From positions 1-64,000 of the forward strand of contig JBBILX010000004.1 in assembly GCA_037444685.1 (NCBI GenBank): a stretch of DNA of 64,000 nt, read 5' to 3'. The translations under genes and the position numbers were made by a program. Below are positions 12,484 to 20,413 of the stretch, piece by piece (positions within the stretch are counted from its first letter, which is position 1; every line of letters starts with the position of its first letter). A model generated the notes under the pieces. It worked only from the letters and a program-made list of their open reading frames with translations, was not told where the DNA came from and made no database searches. This DNA comes from UBA964 sp037444685. GTDB taxonomy: Bacteria; Pseudomonadota; Gammaproteobacteria; Steroidobacterales; Steroidobacteraceae.

Positions 12484-13449
12484 TCAGCGAATGTGCGCGA
12501 GGATGCCGTCGAGTTCCTCGAGCGAGTTGTAGGCGACGACGACCTTGCCCCTGCCGCTCCGCGCATGCTCGATCGAGACCTTGGCGCCGAGCTTCTCGGA
12601 CAGCTCCTCCTGCAGGCGCGCGACGTTCGGATCGAGCCGCGAACCGCCGCCCGAGCCGGCATCCGGCGAAGGCGGCGGCGACTGCATCCGACGCACGAGG
12701 GCCTCGGTCTCGCGTACCGACAGCCCTTTGCGCGCGACCAGTTGCGCCACTTCGGTCTGCTGCCGCTTGTTGGCGAGCCCGAGCAGCGCGCGCGCGTGAC
12801 CCATCTCGATCTCGCGCTGCTCGACCAGCGTGGCGACCTCGGGCGGCAGTTCGAGAAGGCGCAGCAGGTTGCTGACCGCCGCGCGCGAGCGACCCACCGC
12901 ATCGGCGGCCTGCTGGTGCGTGACGTCGAATTCGCGGATCAGCCGGTCGAGGGCGCGCGCCTCCTCGAGCGGGTTGAGGTTTTCGCGCTGGATGTTCTCG
13001 ATCAAGGCCATCGCGATCGCGGCCGAATCCGGCACGCGGCGCACCACGGCGGGTATCTCGGCGAGGCCCGCGATCTGCGCGGCACGCCAGCGACGCTCGC
13101 CGGCAATGATCTCGTAGCGCGTTGCCGCAGCCGGTGCCGCGCCGGGCATCTCGATCGGCCGCACGACGATCGGCTGCACCACCCCCTGGGAGCGGATCGA
13201 GTCGGCGAGCTCCTGCAGCGACTCGGGGCGCATGTCGACACGCGGCTGGTAACGACCACGTTGCAGCTGGTCGACCGGAAGCTTCACGAGCTGTTCGTCG
13301 AGCATGGCGGCGCCGGCCGCAGCACCGGGCGCGAGCCGCGTGCCAGCGAGCTCGCCGCCGAGCGCGGGCGCGCCGCCCTGCCGGCTCGCCGCGATCTGGC
13401 CGAGCAGCGCGTCGAGACCGCGGCCGAGGCTGGGCTTCTTCTGGCTCAT
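12484..13449 (-). CDS. parB: Chromosome-partitioning protein ParB
   Basis: A parS-binding CTPase clamp of 321 residues. The start MSQKKPSLGRGLDALLGQ is typical. The ParB/Srx domain carries IIAGERRWRAAQIAGL and IENIQRENLNPLEEA, followed by a helix-turn-helix (HQQAADAVGRSRAAVSNLL) and a C-terminal dimerisation region ending EELDGILAHIR. Its ATG overlaps the stop of the upstream membrane-protein gene by four bases, so its translation is probably coupled to it. I did not find a convincing parS palindrome by eye. Confidence 0.96.
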   Translation of the reverse strand: MSQKKPSLGRGLDALLGQIAASRQGGAPALGGELAGTRLAPGAAAGAAMLDEQLVKLPVDQLQRGRYQPRVDMRPESLQELADSIRSQGVVQPIVVRPIEMPGAAPAAATRYEIIAGERRWRAAQIAGLAEIPAVVRRVPDSAAIAMALIENIQRENLNPLEEARALDRLIREFDVTHQQAADAVGRSRAAVSNLLRLLELPPEVATLVEQREIEMGHARALLGLANKRQQTEVAQLVARKGLSVRETEALVRRMQSPPPSPDAGSGGGSRLDPNVARLQEELSEKLGAKVSIEHARSGRGKVVVAYNSLEELDGILAHIR

Positions 13450-14231
13450 GCGCGCGATGATAGCCGCACGTCGGCGGGCGCCGCAGCTTCTGCCTGACGG
13501 TTGTCGCGGATGCCGAGGAAGATCTCGCGGAAGCTCACGTAGGTCAGCGCGCCGAGGAAGCAGTAGAGCAGCGGCACGAGCGGCGGCAGCACGATGACCC
13601 AGAGCACCGGCAGCACCATGAAGAGCAGCCCGAGCGTCAGCACCAGCGGCAGGTTCTTGACCTGCCCGACCGCGCTGAGCCGGTACGCGTCGCGGAACGG
13701 TAGCCCCAGCAGCGTCGTGCACGGAAACTGGAAGAACGAGGTCAGGCCCGGGATGTTGAGGCCGAAGTACAGCAGGCCGAGCGCATAGGCGGCGTAGACG
13801 AAGATCTGCCGCATCGCCACGAGCCAGTTGTCGGACAGCTCGGTGACGATGTTGCGCTCGCTGTAGAGCGGCGACCACCAGGGCACGCCGGGTCGCGACA
13901 GCAGCAGCATCCAGATCAGCGCGCCCGCGATCGCGATGATCGCCGAGAAAACCAGCACGTCGAAAGCGTGCCGTCGCAGCATCGCCAGCACTTCGCTGAA
14001 GGTCGCGCGCTGCGGGCGATCGACTTCGGCGGCGATCAGGATGCTGGCGAAGAATGCGGACAACGCAAGGATGCCGTCGACGATCGGCAGCCGCTGTCCG
14101 AAGAACATCCAGAGACAGACCAGCATCACGAGCCCCAGCCAGAAGCCGAAAGCGCGCGCGATGAGATTGGACGCCTGGCGCGTCCAGCGCCACAGGGCCC
14201 CGGGCGCGGCCTCACGCGGTTCGATGAGCAT
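13446..14231 (-). CDS. Polytopic membrane protein encoded between parA and parB, function unknown
   Basis: The 261 residues have about six hydrophobic segments (near residues 27-45, 50-66, 90-112, 140-160, 195-215 and 218-240) and short polar ends. The C-terminal part, hydrophobic then FREIFLGIRDN, faintly resembles BPSS1780-type bacterial membrane proteins, but I do not recognise it securely. The gene overlaps the end of parA by 20 bases and the start of parB by 4, so all three are probably translated as one unit. ParA and ParB are normally encoded side by side, so a membrane protein expressed with them is unusual. The start MLIEPREAA at 14231 was chosen over the upstream Arg-rich extension. 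Confidence 0.8.
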   Translation of the reverse strand: MLIEPREAAPGALWRWTRQASNLIARAFGFWLGLVMLVCLWMFFGQRLPIVDGILALSAFFASILIAAEVDRPQRATFSEVLAMLRRHAFDVLVFSAIIAIAGALIWMLLLSRPGVPWWSPLYSERNIVTELSDNWLVAMRQIFVYAAYALGLLYFGLNIPGLTSFFQFPCTTLLGLPFRDAYRLSAVGQVKNLPLVLTLGLLFMVLPVLWVIVLPPLVPLLYCFLGALTYVSFREIFLGIRDNRQAEAAAPADVRLSSRA

Positions 14232-15099
14232 CGTCGGACGTCGCAAGCGTGGTCTGCGCGGTCTCGGTCTGCGGCAGCTCCCCGATGCCACCCGCGCCGG
14301 GTGGCGCGGGCCCGGCAGCCTGCTCTTCCTCGCGGCGGATCATCTCCCCGGCGAGCGCGAGGTAGGCCAGCGCGCCGCGCGAGTCCTTGTCGTGCAGCAG
14401 GGCGGGCCGGCCGAACGACGGCGCCTCGGCGAGACGCACGTTGCGCGGGATGATGGTCCGGAACACCTTGTCGCCGAAGTGCGCGATGAGCTGCGCGCTG
14501 ACTTCGTTCGAGAGATTGTTGCGCGGGTCGAACATCGTGCGCAGGATGCCTTCGATCGCGAGCTCGGGGTTCACCGAATCGCGGATCTGCGCGATCGTGC
14601 CGACCAGCGCCGAGAGGCCCTCGAGCGCGTAGTACTCGCACTGCATCGGCACCAAGACGCTGTCGGCGGCGACCAGCGCATTGACCGTCAGCATGTTCAG
14701 CGACGGCGGACAGTCGATCAGGATCAGGTCGTAGCGGTCGCGGACCGGCCGGAGCGCCTGGCGCAGGCGCAATTCACGGCCGACGTTCATCGTCAGCAGC
14801 TGCACCTCGGCGGCCGTCAGGTCCTGATTGGCCGGCAGCAGCGCGAAGCCTGCCTCGCCGATGTCGCGGATCGCCTCGGCCGCCGTGCAGGCGCCAACCA
14901 GCACGTGTCCCGCGCCGAGCTCGATCGTGGCCTTGTCGACGCCGCAGCCCATGGTCGCGTTGCCCTGCGGATCGAGGTCGACCAGCAGCACGCGCCGCCG
15001 CGTCGCGGCCAGCGAGGCCGCGAGATTCACGGCGGTGGTCGTCTTGCCGACGCCGCCCTTCTGGTTGGCGATCGCGATCACGCGCTTCATGCGCGGCAC
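14212..15099 (-). CDS. parA: Chromosome-partitioning ATPase ParA
   Basis: A Soj/ParA-type ATPase of 295 residues that acts with ParB in origin segregation. The deviant Walker A is QKGGVGKTTTAVNLA (Lys14 and Lys19). Walker A' is VDLDPQGNAT and Walker B is LILIDCPPSLN. Two starts are possible, 15099 (MPRMKRV) and 15090 (MKRVIA). The C-terminal 35 residues are a low-complexity Ala/Pro/Thr tail beyond the usual fold. It follows rsmG by 12 bases. Confidence 0.96.
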   Translation of the reverse strand: MPRMKRVIAIANQKGGVGKTTTAVNLAASLAATRRRVLLVDLDPQGNATMGCGVDKATIELGAGHVLVGACTAAEAIRDIGEAGFALLPANQDLTAAEVQLLTMNVGRELRLRQALRPVRDRYDLILIDCPPSLNMLTVNALVAADSVLVPMQCEYYALEGLSALVGTIAQIRDSVNPELAIEGILRTMFDPRNNLSNEVSAQLIAHFGDKVFRTIIPRNVRLAEAPSFGRPALLHDKDSRGALAYLALAGEMIRREEEQAAGPAPPGAGGIGELPQTETAQTTLATSDDAHRTA

Positions 15100-15111
15100 T
15101 CTAGCAAAAGG

Positions 15112-15777
15112 TCAGCGGCGGCGAAGCACGGCGAGATGCCGCTCGGCCTCGACCTCGGGGACGGTCAGCGGAATCAGTTCGGCGCGCCACGTCGCGGGCA
15201 GCGCCGCGACTTCCTCGTCGGGCCGGCGTCCCTTGAGCGCGAGCAGCCGGCCGCCACCGGTCAGCAGGTGACCGCAGTGGCGCACGAGTTCGACCAGCGG
15301 CCCGACGGCCCGGACGACGACCGCGTCGAAGGGGGCCGCGGGCCGGAACTGCTCCGCGCGCGTCGCCAGCGCCGTCGCATTCGCGAGATCGAGCGCGGCG
15401 ATCATCTCCCTGACGAAGCGGACCTTCTTCTGCGTGCCGTCGATCAGCGTGAACTCGCGCTGTCGACAGGCGATCGCGAGGGGCAAGCCCGGGAAGCCGC
15501 CGCCGGTGCCGACGTCGACGATGCGCCGCGCGTCGCCGAGATGCGGCACCACTGCGAGGCTGTCGAGCAGGTGCAGCGCACGAATGCCGGGAAGGTCGTC
15601 GATCGCCGTGAGATTGACCTGCCGGTTGCGCTCCCGCAGCGCGAGCGCGAGGCGCCAGCAGTGCTCGAGCGCCGTCGCGTCGAGCGCGACACCGAGCGTG
15701 GCGGCGCCGCGCTCGAGCGCCGCGCGCCACGCCTGCGCCTCGTCAGCCGCGGGCAGCGAGCCTTGCGGGTCACTCAT
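15112..15777 (-). CDS. rsmG: 16S rRNA (guanine527-N7)-methyltransferase RsmG
   Basis: Methylates G527 of 16S rRNA; loss gives low-level streptomycin resistance in other species. The 221 residues show the SAM-binding segment IVDVGTGGGFPGLPLAI and the upstream NLTAIDDLPGIRALHLLDSL. The start at 15777 (MSDPQGS) overlaps the stop of the preceding gene by four bases. In most proteobacteria mnmG (gidA) stands immediately upstream; here an unknown gene and an oxidoreductase do. Confidence 0.95.
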   Translation of the reverse strand: MSDPQGSLPAADEAQAWRAALERGAATLGVALDATALEHCWRLALALRERNRQVNLTAIDDLPGIRALHLLDSLAVVPHLGDARRIVDVGTGGGFPGLPLAIACRQREFTLIDGTQKKVRFVREMIAALDLANATALATRAEQFRPAAPFDAVVVRAVGPLVELVRHCGHLLTGGGRLLALKGRRPDEEVAALPATWRAELIPLTVPEVEAERHLAVLRRR

Positions 15778-16502
15778 GCGTCCACCAGGTAGGACCACCA
15801 CAGGTCGATCGGCATCGGATCGAGCGTCGCATCCTCGGCCATGCGCCGCAGTAATGCGCTGCCGCGCTGCTCGAGTCGGCCCGGCCACGGCGCCGGCGGC
15901 GACGGCGGCCAGCGCTGCTCGAGACCGGCGCCGTCCCGGAGCACGTACAGCGCCGCGCGTAGCCACCGTGCCGCCCGCTCGGCCTCGTGCCATAGCGGGT
16001 CGGAACCGGCCGCGGCAACGACCGGCAACAGCGCGCGGGCACGAGCCGCTTCCGACGCCGCGCCCCCGAGCAGGGTCACGACGCCGCGCAGCGCGAGCGC
16101 ATCGACGTCGGCGCCGGGCCGCGCGAGACCCGCGCGGCAGCCGGCGATTTCGGCCAGCAAGTCCGCGAGCGTCGGCACCGCTCGCGCCAGTCGCCTGGCG
16201 CTGCGCGCGCGCCAGTCCGCGGCCGCGAGCAATGCCGCGAGCGTGCCCGCCTCGTCGGCACCGACCGTCGGCCGCCCTTCACCGGACTCGCCGGATGGCA
16301 TGGGCCAGCACAGCATCAACGCGAGATTGAAGGCCGCCTGCGGCGGGTCGAGCTCGTGCGGCAGTCCCGGCAGGCGCGCCCCGCCTGCGAGCGTCGCCCC
16401 CGGCACCACCGGACCGAGCCGGACTCGGCAAGCGGGCGCCTCGCACGCGCGCAGCGCCTGCGCGAGCGCCTGCGCGAGCCAGGCCCGCGTCGCATCGGTC
16501 AT
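15774..16502 (-). CDS. Hypothetical protein, no recognised domain
   Basis: The 242 residues are Ala-, Arg- and Leu-rich, predicted helical and soluble, with no signal peptide, membrane helix or catalytic motif that I can identify. The first codons, MTDATRAWLAQALAQALRA, form an amphipathic helix. The ATG overlaps the oxidoreductase stop by four bases, and its own stop overlaps rsmG by four bases. It is therefore almost certainly a real, translationally coupled gene. It resembles no family I know; relatives would be needed to suggest a role. Confidence 0.7.
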   Translation of the reverse strand: MTDATRAWLAQALAQALRACEAPACRVRLGPVVPGATLAGGARLPGLPHELDPPQAAFNLALMLCWPMPSGESGEGRPTVGADEAGTLAALLAAADWRARSARRLARAVPTLADLLAEIAGCRAGLARPGADVDALALRGVVTLLGGAASEAARARALLPVVAAAGSDPLWHEAERAARWLRAALYVLRDGAGLEQRWPPSPPAPWPGRLEQRGSALLRRMAEDATLDPMPIDLWWSYLVDA

Positions 16503-17500
16503 CGGTCGGCGCCGATGCGGACGATCGTGCGACCCGTCACCGAACCCTTGAGGTAGGCGTCGAACGCGCCCGGCAGTTCGTCGAATGCGATCGTGCGCGT
16601 CGCGATCCGGTCGAGGTGGCGCGGCCTGAGATCCGTCGCGATCCGCTCCCAGACCTTGAGCCGCAGATCGCGCAGCGTCGCCGACGAGTTGATGCCGAGC
16701 AGGTTGACGCCGCGCAGGATGAACGGCATCACCGTCGTGTGCAGTTCCGCGCCGCCCGCGAGGCCGATGCTGGCGATGTTGCCCCAGAAGTCCACCGTGC
16801 GCGTAAGCCAGGCCAGCGTCTCGCCGCCGACGTTGTCGATCGCGCCCGCGAACCGCGCGGTCTCGAGCGGCCGCTTGCCGAAGTCGATCTCCGAGCGCAG
16901 CAGCACCCGAGAGGCGCCGAGCGCCTTGAGGTAATCGGCTGCCTCGGCCTTGCCGCTGACCGCGACCACCTCGTAACCGCGTCCGGAGAGCATGTCGATC
17001 GCGATGCTGCCGACACCGCCGGTCGCGCCCGTCACGACGATCGGTCCCTTCGCCGGGTTCTGGCCGTTGTGTTCCATTCGGTGGATGGCCAGCGCCGCCG
17101 TGAAACCCGCCGTGCCGAGCGACATCGCCTTGAACGCATCGAGCCCGGGCGGCATCGGGATGACCCACTCGCCGCGCAGGCGCGCGTACTCGGCATAGCC
17201 GCCGTCGTGCGTCTCGGACAGGCCGCAGCCCGTCACGAGCACCCCATCGCCTGGCCGGTAGCGCGCATCGCTCGAAGATTCGACGACGCCCGCGAGGTCG
17301 ATGCCGCCTACCAGGGGATAGCGACGCAGGATCCGCCCCGCACCCGTCGCCGCGAGCGCGTCCTTGTAGTTGATGTCGCTGTACTGCACGCGCACGACGA
17401 CCTCGCCCGGGCCGAGGTCATCGAGCGTGAGCTGCTCGAACTTCGCGACGATCTTGCGGTCGATCTCGTGGATGCGGAAGGCTTTGAAGGGCTGCTGCAT
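16499..17500 (-). CDS. Zinc-independent MDR oxidoreductase, acrylyl-CoA reductase (AcuI/YhdH) type
   Basis: A medium-chain dehydrogenase/reductase of 333 residues. The N-terminal catalytic domain has SDINYKDALAATGAG and PLVGGIDLAGVVESS, both typical of the YhdH/AcuI group. The NADPH-binding loop is VVTGATGGVGSIAIDML. It lacks the structural and catalytic zinc Cys/His sets, as expected for the family. Known members reduce acryloyl-CoA to propionyl-CoA or detoxify similar enoyl compounds; the true substrate is not shown by sequence. It is the first gene of the coupled run that leads through the unknown gene into rsmG. Confidence 0.85.
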   Translation of the reverse strand: MQQPFKAFRIHEIDRKIVAKFEQLTLDDLGPGEVVVRVQYSDINYKDALAATGAGRILRRYPLVGGIDLAGVVESSSDARYRPGDGVLVTGCGLSETHDGGYAEYARLRGEWVIPMPPGLDAFKAMSLGTAGFTAALAIHRMEHNGQNPAKGPIVVTGATGGVGSIAIDMLSGRGYEVVAVSGKAEAADYLKALGASRVLLRSEIDFGKRPLETARFAGAIDNVGGETLAWLTRTVDFWGNIASIGLAGGAELHTTVMPFILRGVNLLGINSSATLRDLRLKVWERIATDLRPRHLDRIATRTIAFDELPGAFDAYLKGSVTGRTIVRIGADR

Positions 17501-17688
17501 GGCGGCGCTCCGTCGCTGGAGCGGGAATCCTGCGCGGGCCTGCGCAGTCGATCAAGAGAGAGTGAAGTCTCACAGGCGTCACGCCGAATGTGTCCGCTGC
17601 TCGGGGACGCCGTGAATCCCTCCCTGGAGGCTCGCGCGCGCCAGGGAAGGCGCGGGCGGCACTGCGCCCACGCCTGCGACAAATCATC

Positions 17689-18660
17689 TCAGTGACCGCG
17701 CGGCGTCCGCGCGCGCTCGAGCCAGGCGATCAGTCCATCTGCGTTGAGCGTGAGATCGAGCCCGAGGATCTCCTCGATGCGCCGCTCGGGCTCGGTCACA
17801 CCGTGCGCGCGCGCCAGATCGACCCACAGCGAGCGGATCGCCTCGATGAGGCGCCGGCGGCACTCGGCGCGATCGGGCCATGCGGCCTCCGCGGCCGACT
17901 CTGCGGCGGCGACCATCGCTTCGATCTGTCGGCGCAGCGACGCGGCGAGTCGCGGCACGTCGGTGACTCGACTGTAATGGGTCAGGTACAGGGATTCGGG
18001 CTCGAGCGCGCAGATGCGGTCGATCGAGGCGAGCAGCTGCGCCGGGTCGAACTGCGTCGGCGTCGTCGTCGGCACGATGAACGCACGGCCGTCGACGTCG
18101 AACTCGCGGTACGACAGACCGAAGGTGTCGCCCGTGAACGCGAGCGCAAGGGCGCGATCGACGATCGCCTGGTGATGCAAGGCATGTCCCGGCGTGTGGA
18201 GGCACTCGAGCGTGCGGGTGCCGAGCTCGAATCGTTGACCATCGGCCGCGGCGACGATGCGCTCCGCCGCGATCGGTACGAGTTCGCCGTAGAGCTCGCG
18301 ATAGGCCTGCTCGCCGTAGACGGCGATCGACGCCGCGATGAGCTTGCCCGGATCGGCCATGTGCGGCGCGCCGCGCGGGTGGATCACCGCGCGCGCATTG
18401 GGCAGCGAACGCATCAGCCGGCCAGCGCCGCCGGCGTGATCGAGGTGCACGTGCGTCAGGAACACCCAGTCGACGGCCTCGCGCGCGACGCCGAGCGCGT
18501 CGAGCGCCTCGAGCAGCAGCGGCACCGAGTGGTTGGTGCCGGTGTCGACGAAGGCCGCACGACCCGCATCGACGATGAGGTGCGAGGCATCGAGCCGCGG
18601 TCGCACGTAGTGCGTGTCGATCGCGGTGATGCCGGCGGGCTGGCGGATCAGGTCGGCCAT
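17689..18660 (-). CDS. MBL-fold metallo-hydrolase
   Basis: Metallo-beta-lactamase-fold hydrolase of 323 residues. The metal site is THVHLDHAGG, with a further ligand His in HTPGHALHHQ, Asp in FTGDTFG and His in LYLTHYSRV. The substrate cannot be deduced; this group includes glyoxalase II-like and lactonase-like enzymes. The frame also allows a GTG start at 18708, one base after the stop of the upstream gene, but that adds a poorly conserved 16-residue leader; I chose MADLIRQPAG at 18660. It is the third gene of a run 20379 to 17689. Confidence 0.85.
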   Translation of the reverse strand: MADLIRQPAGITAIDTHYVRPRLDASHLIVDAGRAAFVDTGTNHSVPLLLEALDALGVAREAVDWVFLTHVHLDHAGGAGRLMRSLPNARAVIHPRGAPHMADPGKLIAASIAVYGEQAYRELYGELVPIAAERIVAAADGQRFELGTRTLECLHTPGHALHHQAIVDRALALAFTGDTFGLSYREFDVDGRAFIVPTTTPTQFDPAQLLASIDRICALEPESLYLTHYSRVTDVPRLAASLRRQIEAMVAAAESAAEAAWPDRAECRRRLIEAIRSLWVDLARAHGVTEPERRIEEILGLDLTLNADGLIAWLERARTPRGH

Positions 18661-18709
18661 GCGGCCAGCGCAGCGCGGTGCAGCCGGGCCATGACCGATG
18701 ACGGGCACC

Positions 18710-19498
18710 TCACAGCGCGGGATCGGGCGCGAGCGCGGCGAACTCGCGCTCGAAGTCCTGCGGCAGCGTGCCGTCGCCGCTCAGGATCTCGAAGGTCTTG
18801 CGCAAGGCGCTACGCCGGCCGAGCGCCTCGACGCAGACCCGGGCGACGTCGGCGCGCGGAATGCGTCCGGTCGACTTGTCCCCCTGCGAGAACTGCACGG
18901 CCTTCTGCCCACCGGGTTCATCGACGAGTCCGCCCGGCCGGACGATCGTGTACGGCACGCCGCTCGCGCGCAGCGCGTTCTCGCCCTTGAACTTGGCGGC
19001 GAGGATGGGCCGCATGAACGCCACAGGGTAATTCTCGGCCTTGGTCACGGCCGCCGAAGAGACGAGCACGAACTGCTTGACGCGCGCCTTCTTCGCGGCG
19101 CGGCCCATGTTCGCGACGCCGAGGTTGTCAATCTGCTCCGGACCGGCGTCGGGAGCCGCATTGGGGCCGCCGCTCGCGCCGACGGCGGAGATCACGTAGC
19201 GCGCACCCTTGAACGCCTTGCGCAACGAGTCCTCGTCGCGAACGTCGCCGACGACGACCTCGACGCCGGCCGGGAACAGTCCCTGCGCCTTCGCGGCATT
19301 GCGGACCATCGCGCGCACGCGATAGTCGCGCCGGACGAGTTCGGCGACGACTTCCTTGCCGGTGCGTCCGGTCGCTCCAGCCACGACCACCAGATCGCCG
19401 CCCTTGGCCATGGCCGGGGCCGGCGCGAGCAGCAGCGCCGCACCGGTCGTCGTCGCGAACAACAGGGTCCTGAACATCGCCTGCCTGCGCTTGATCAT
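18710..19498 (-). CDS. Exported NAD(P)-binding (atypical SDR / NmrA-like) protein
   Basis: The 262 residues form an atypical short-chain dehydrogenase fold with the dinucleotide loop VVVAGATGRTGKEVV at about residue 36, then VSSAAVTKAENYPVAFMRP and YTIVRPGGLVDEPGG, as in NAD(P)H-binding NmrA-like proteins. The N-terminus (KRRQAMFRTLL, hydrophobic core, APAPAMAKGG) looks like a cleavable signal peptide, which would send a dinucleotide-fold protein to the periplasm. Start 19498 overlaps the stop of the preceding lyase by four bases. The catalytic role is unknown. Confidence 0.8.
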   Translation of the reverse strand: MIKRRQAMFRTLLFATTTGAALLLAPAPAMAKGGDLVVVAGATGRTGKEVVAELVRRDYRVRAMVRNAAKAQGLFPAGVEVVVGDVRDEDSLRKAFKGARYVISAVGASGGPNAAPDAGPEQIDNLGVANMGRAAKKARVKQFVLVSSAAVTKAENYPVAFMRPILAAKFKGENALRASGVPYTIVRPGGLVDEPGGQKAVQFSQGDKSTGRIPRADVARVCVEALGRRSALRKTFEILSGDGTLPQDFEREFAALAPDPAL

Positions 19499-20379
19499 CT
19501 GCGTTCTCCCTTCTCCAGTACGTCCTTCCAGCGTTCCTCGAAAGCCCAGACTTCCTCGAAGCCGATCATCCTGCAGAACGCGTCGAAACTGAACAGCGGC
19601 ACGTCGGGCGAGAGGCTGGTGCCCGTCGTCTTCAGATGCTGCAGCGCGCGCTCCATCGCCGCCGACGCCGCGAGCGCGTTCATGGCCGGCCAGATCGCGA
19701 GCGAATAGCCGAGCGCCTTGAGCTCGGCCGCGGGGCGGATCGGCGTGTGGCCACCGTCGGACATGTTGGCCATCATCGGCTTGCGGATCGCGGCGCAGGC
19801 GCGACGCATCTCGTCCTCGGATCTGAGCGCCTCGACGAACACGATGTCGGCGCCGGCCTCGGCGTAGGCCTGGCCGCGCCGCACGGCCTCGTCGAAGCCA
19901 TGCCCCGAGCGCGCGTCGGTGCGCGCGATCACGAGGAAGTCGCGCGACTTGCGCGAGGCGACGGCGACCTTGACCTTGGCGACCATGTCCTCGAGCGGAA
20001 TCACGCGCTTGTACGGCGTATGACCGCACTTCTTCGGGAACTCCTGGTCCTCGATCTGGATCGCGCTGACGCCGGCCGCTTCGTAACCGCGCACCGTGTG
20101 CTGCACGTTGAGCAGACCGCCGAAGCCGGTGTCGGCGTCGGCGATCACGGGCGCGCTCGACTTTTCGACCACGTTCGAGACGCGATCGAGCATGTCCGTG
20201 TAGGTCGCGAGCCCGGCGTCGGGCAGACCGAGGTAGGAGCCGGTGAGCCAGAAGCCGCTCGCGTAGACGGCATCGAAGCCGACGCGCCGCACGAGCAATG
20301 TCGAGATCATGTCGAACACGCCGGGCGCGACGATGAACTCGCCGCGCTCGAGCATCTGTCGCAGCGCTGGATCAGCCAT
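19495..20379 (-). CDS. Isocitrate lyase / PEP mutase family lyase (oxaloacetate decarboxylase-like)
   Basis: A TIM-barrel C-C lyase of 294 residues. It carries DADTGFGG (metal-binding Asp), IQIEDQEFPKKCGH (the KKCGH loop with the catalytic Cys), and VIARTDARSGHGFDEAV. Relatives are 2-methylisocitrate lyases, carboxyphosphonoenolpyruvate mutases and oxaloacetate decarboxylases; which of these applies cannot be said. The start MADPALRQML at 20379 was chosen because the long upstream extension lacks homology. It is divergent from the S9-like gene, the start codons being 34 bases apart. Confidence 0.88.
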   Translation of the reverse strand: MADPALRQMLERGEFIVAPGVFDMISTLLVRRVGFDAVYASGFWLTGSYLGLPDAGLATYTDMLDRVSNVVEKSSAPVIADADTGFGGLLNVQHTVRGYEAAGVSAIQIEDQEFPKKCGHTPYKRVIPLEDMVAKVKVAVASRKSRDFLVIARTDARSGHGFDEAVRRGQAYAEAGADIVFVEALRSEDEMRRACAAIRKPMMANMSDGGHTPIRPAAELKALGYSLAIWPAMNALAASAAMERALQHLKTTGTSLSPDVPLFSFDAFCRMIGFEEVWAFEERWKDVLEKGERR

Positions 20380-20413
20380 CCGACCCCCTTGGGTTTGCGG
20401 CAACATAGCAGAC

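Noticed and set aside
12410..15100. parS site near parAB
   Set aside because: No palindrome close to the TGTTnCACGTGnAACA consensus was found by eye; a pattern scan would be needed.
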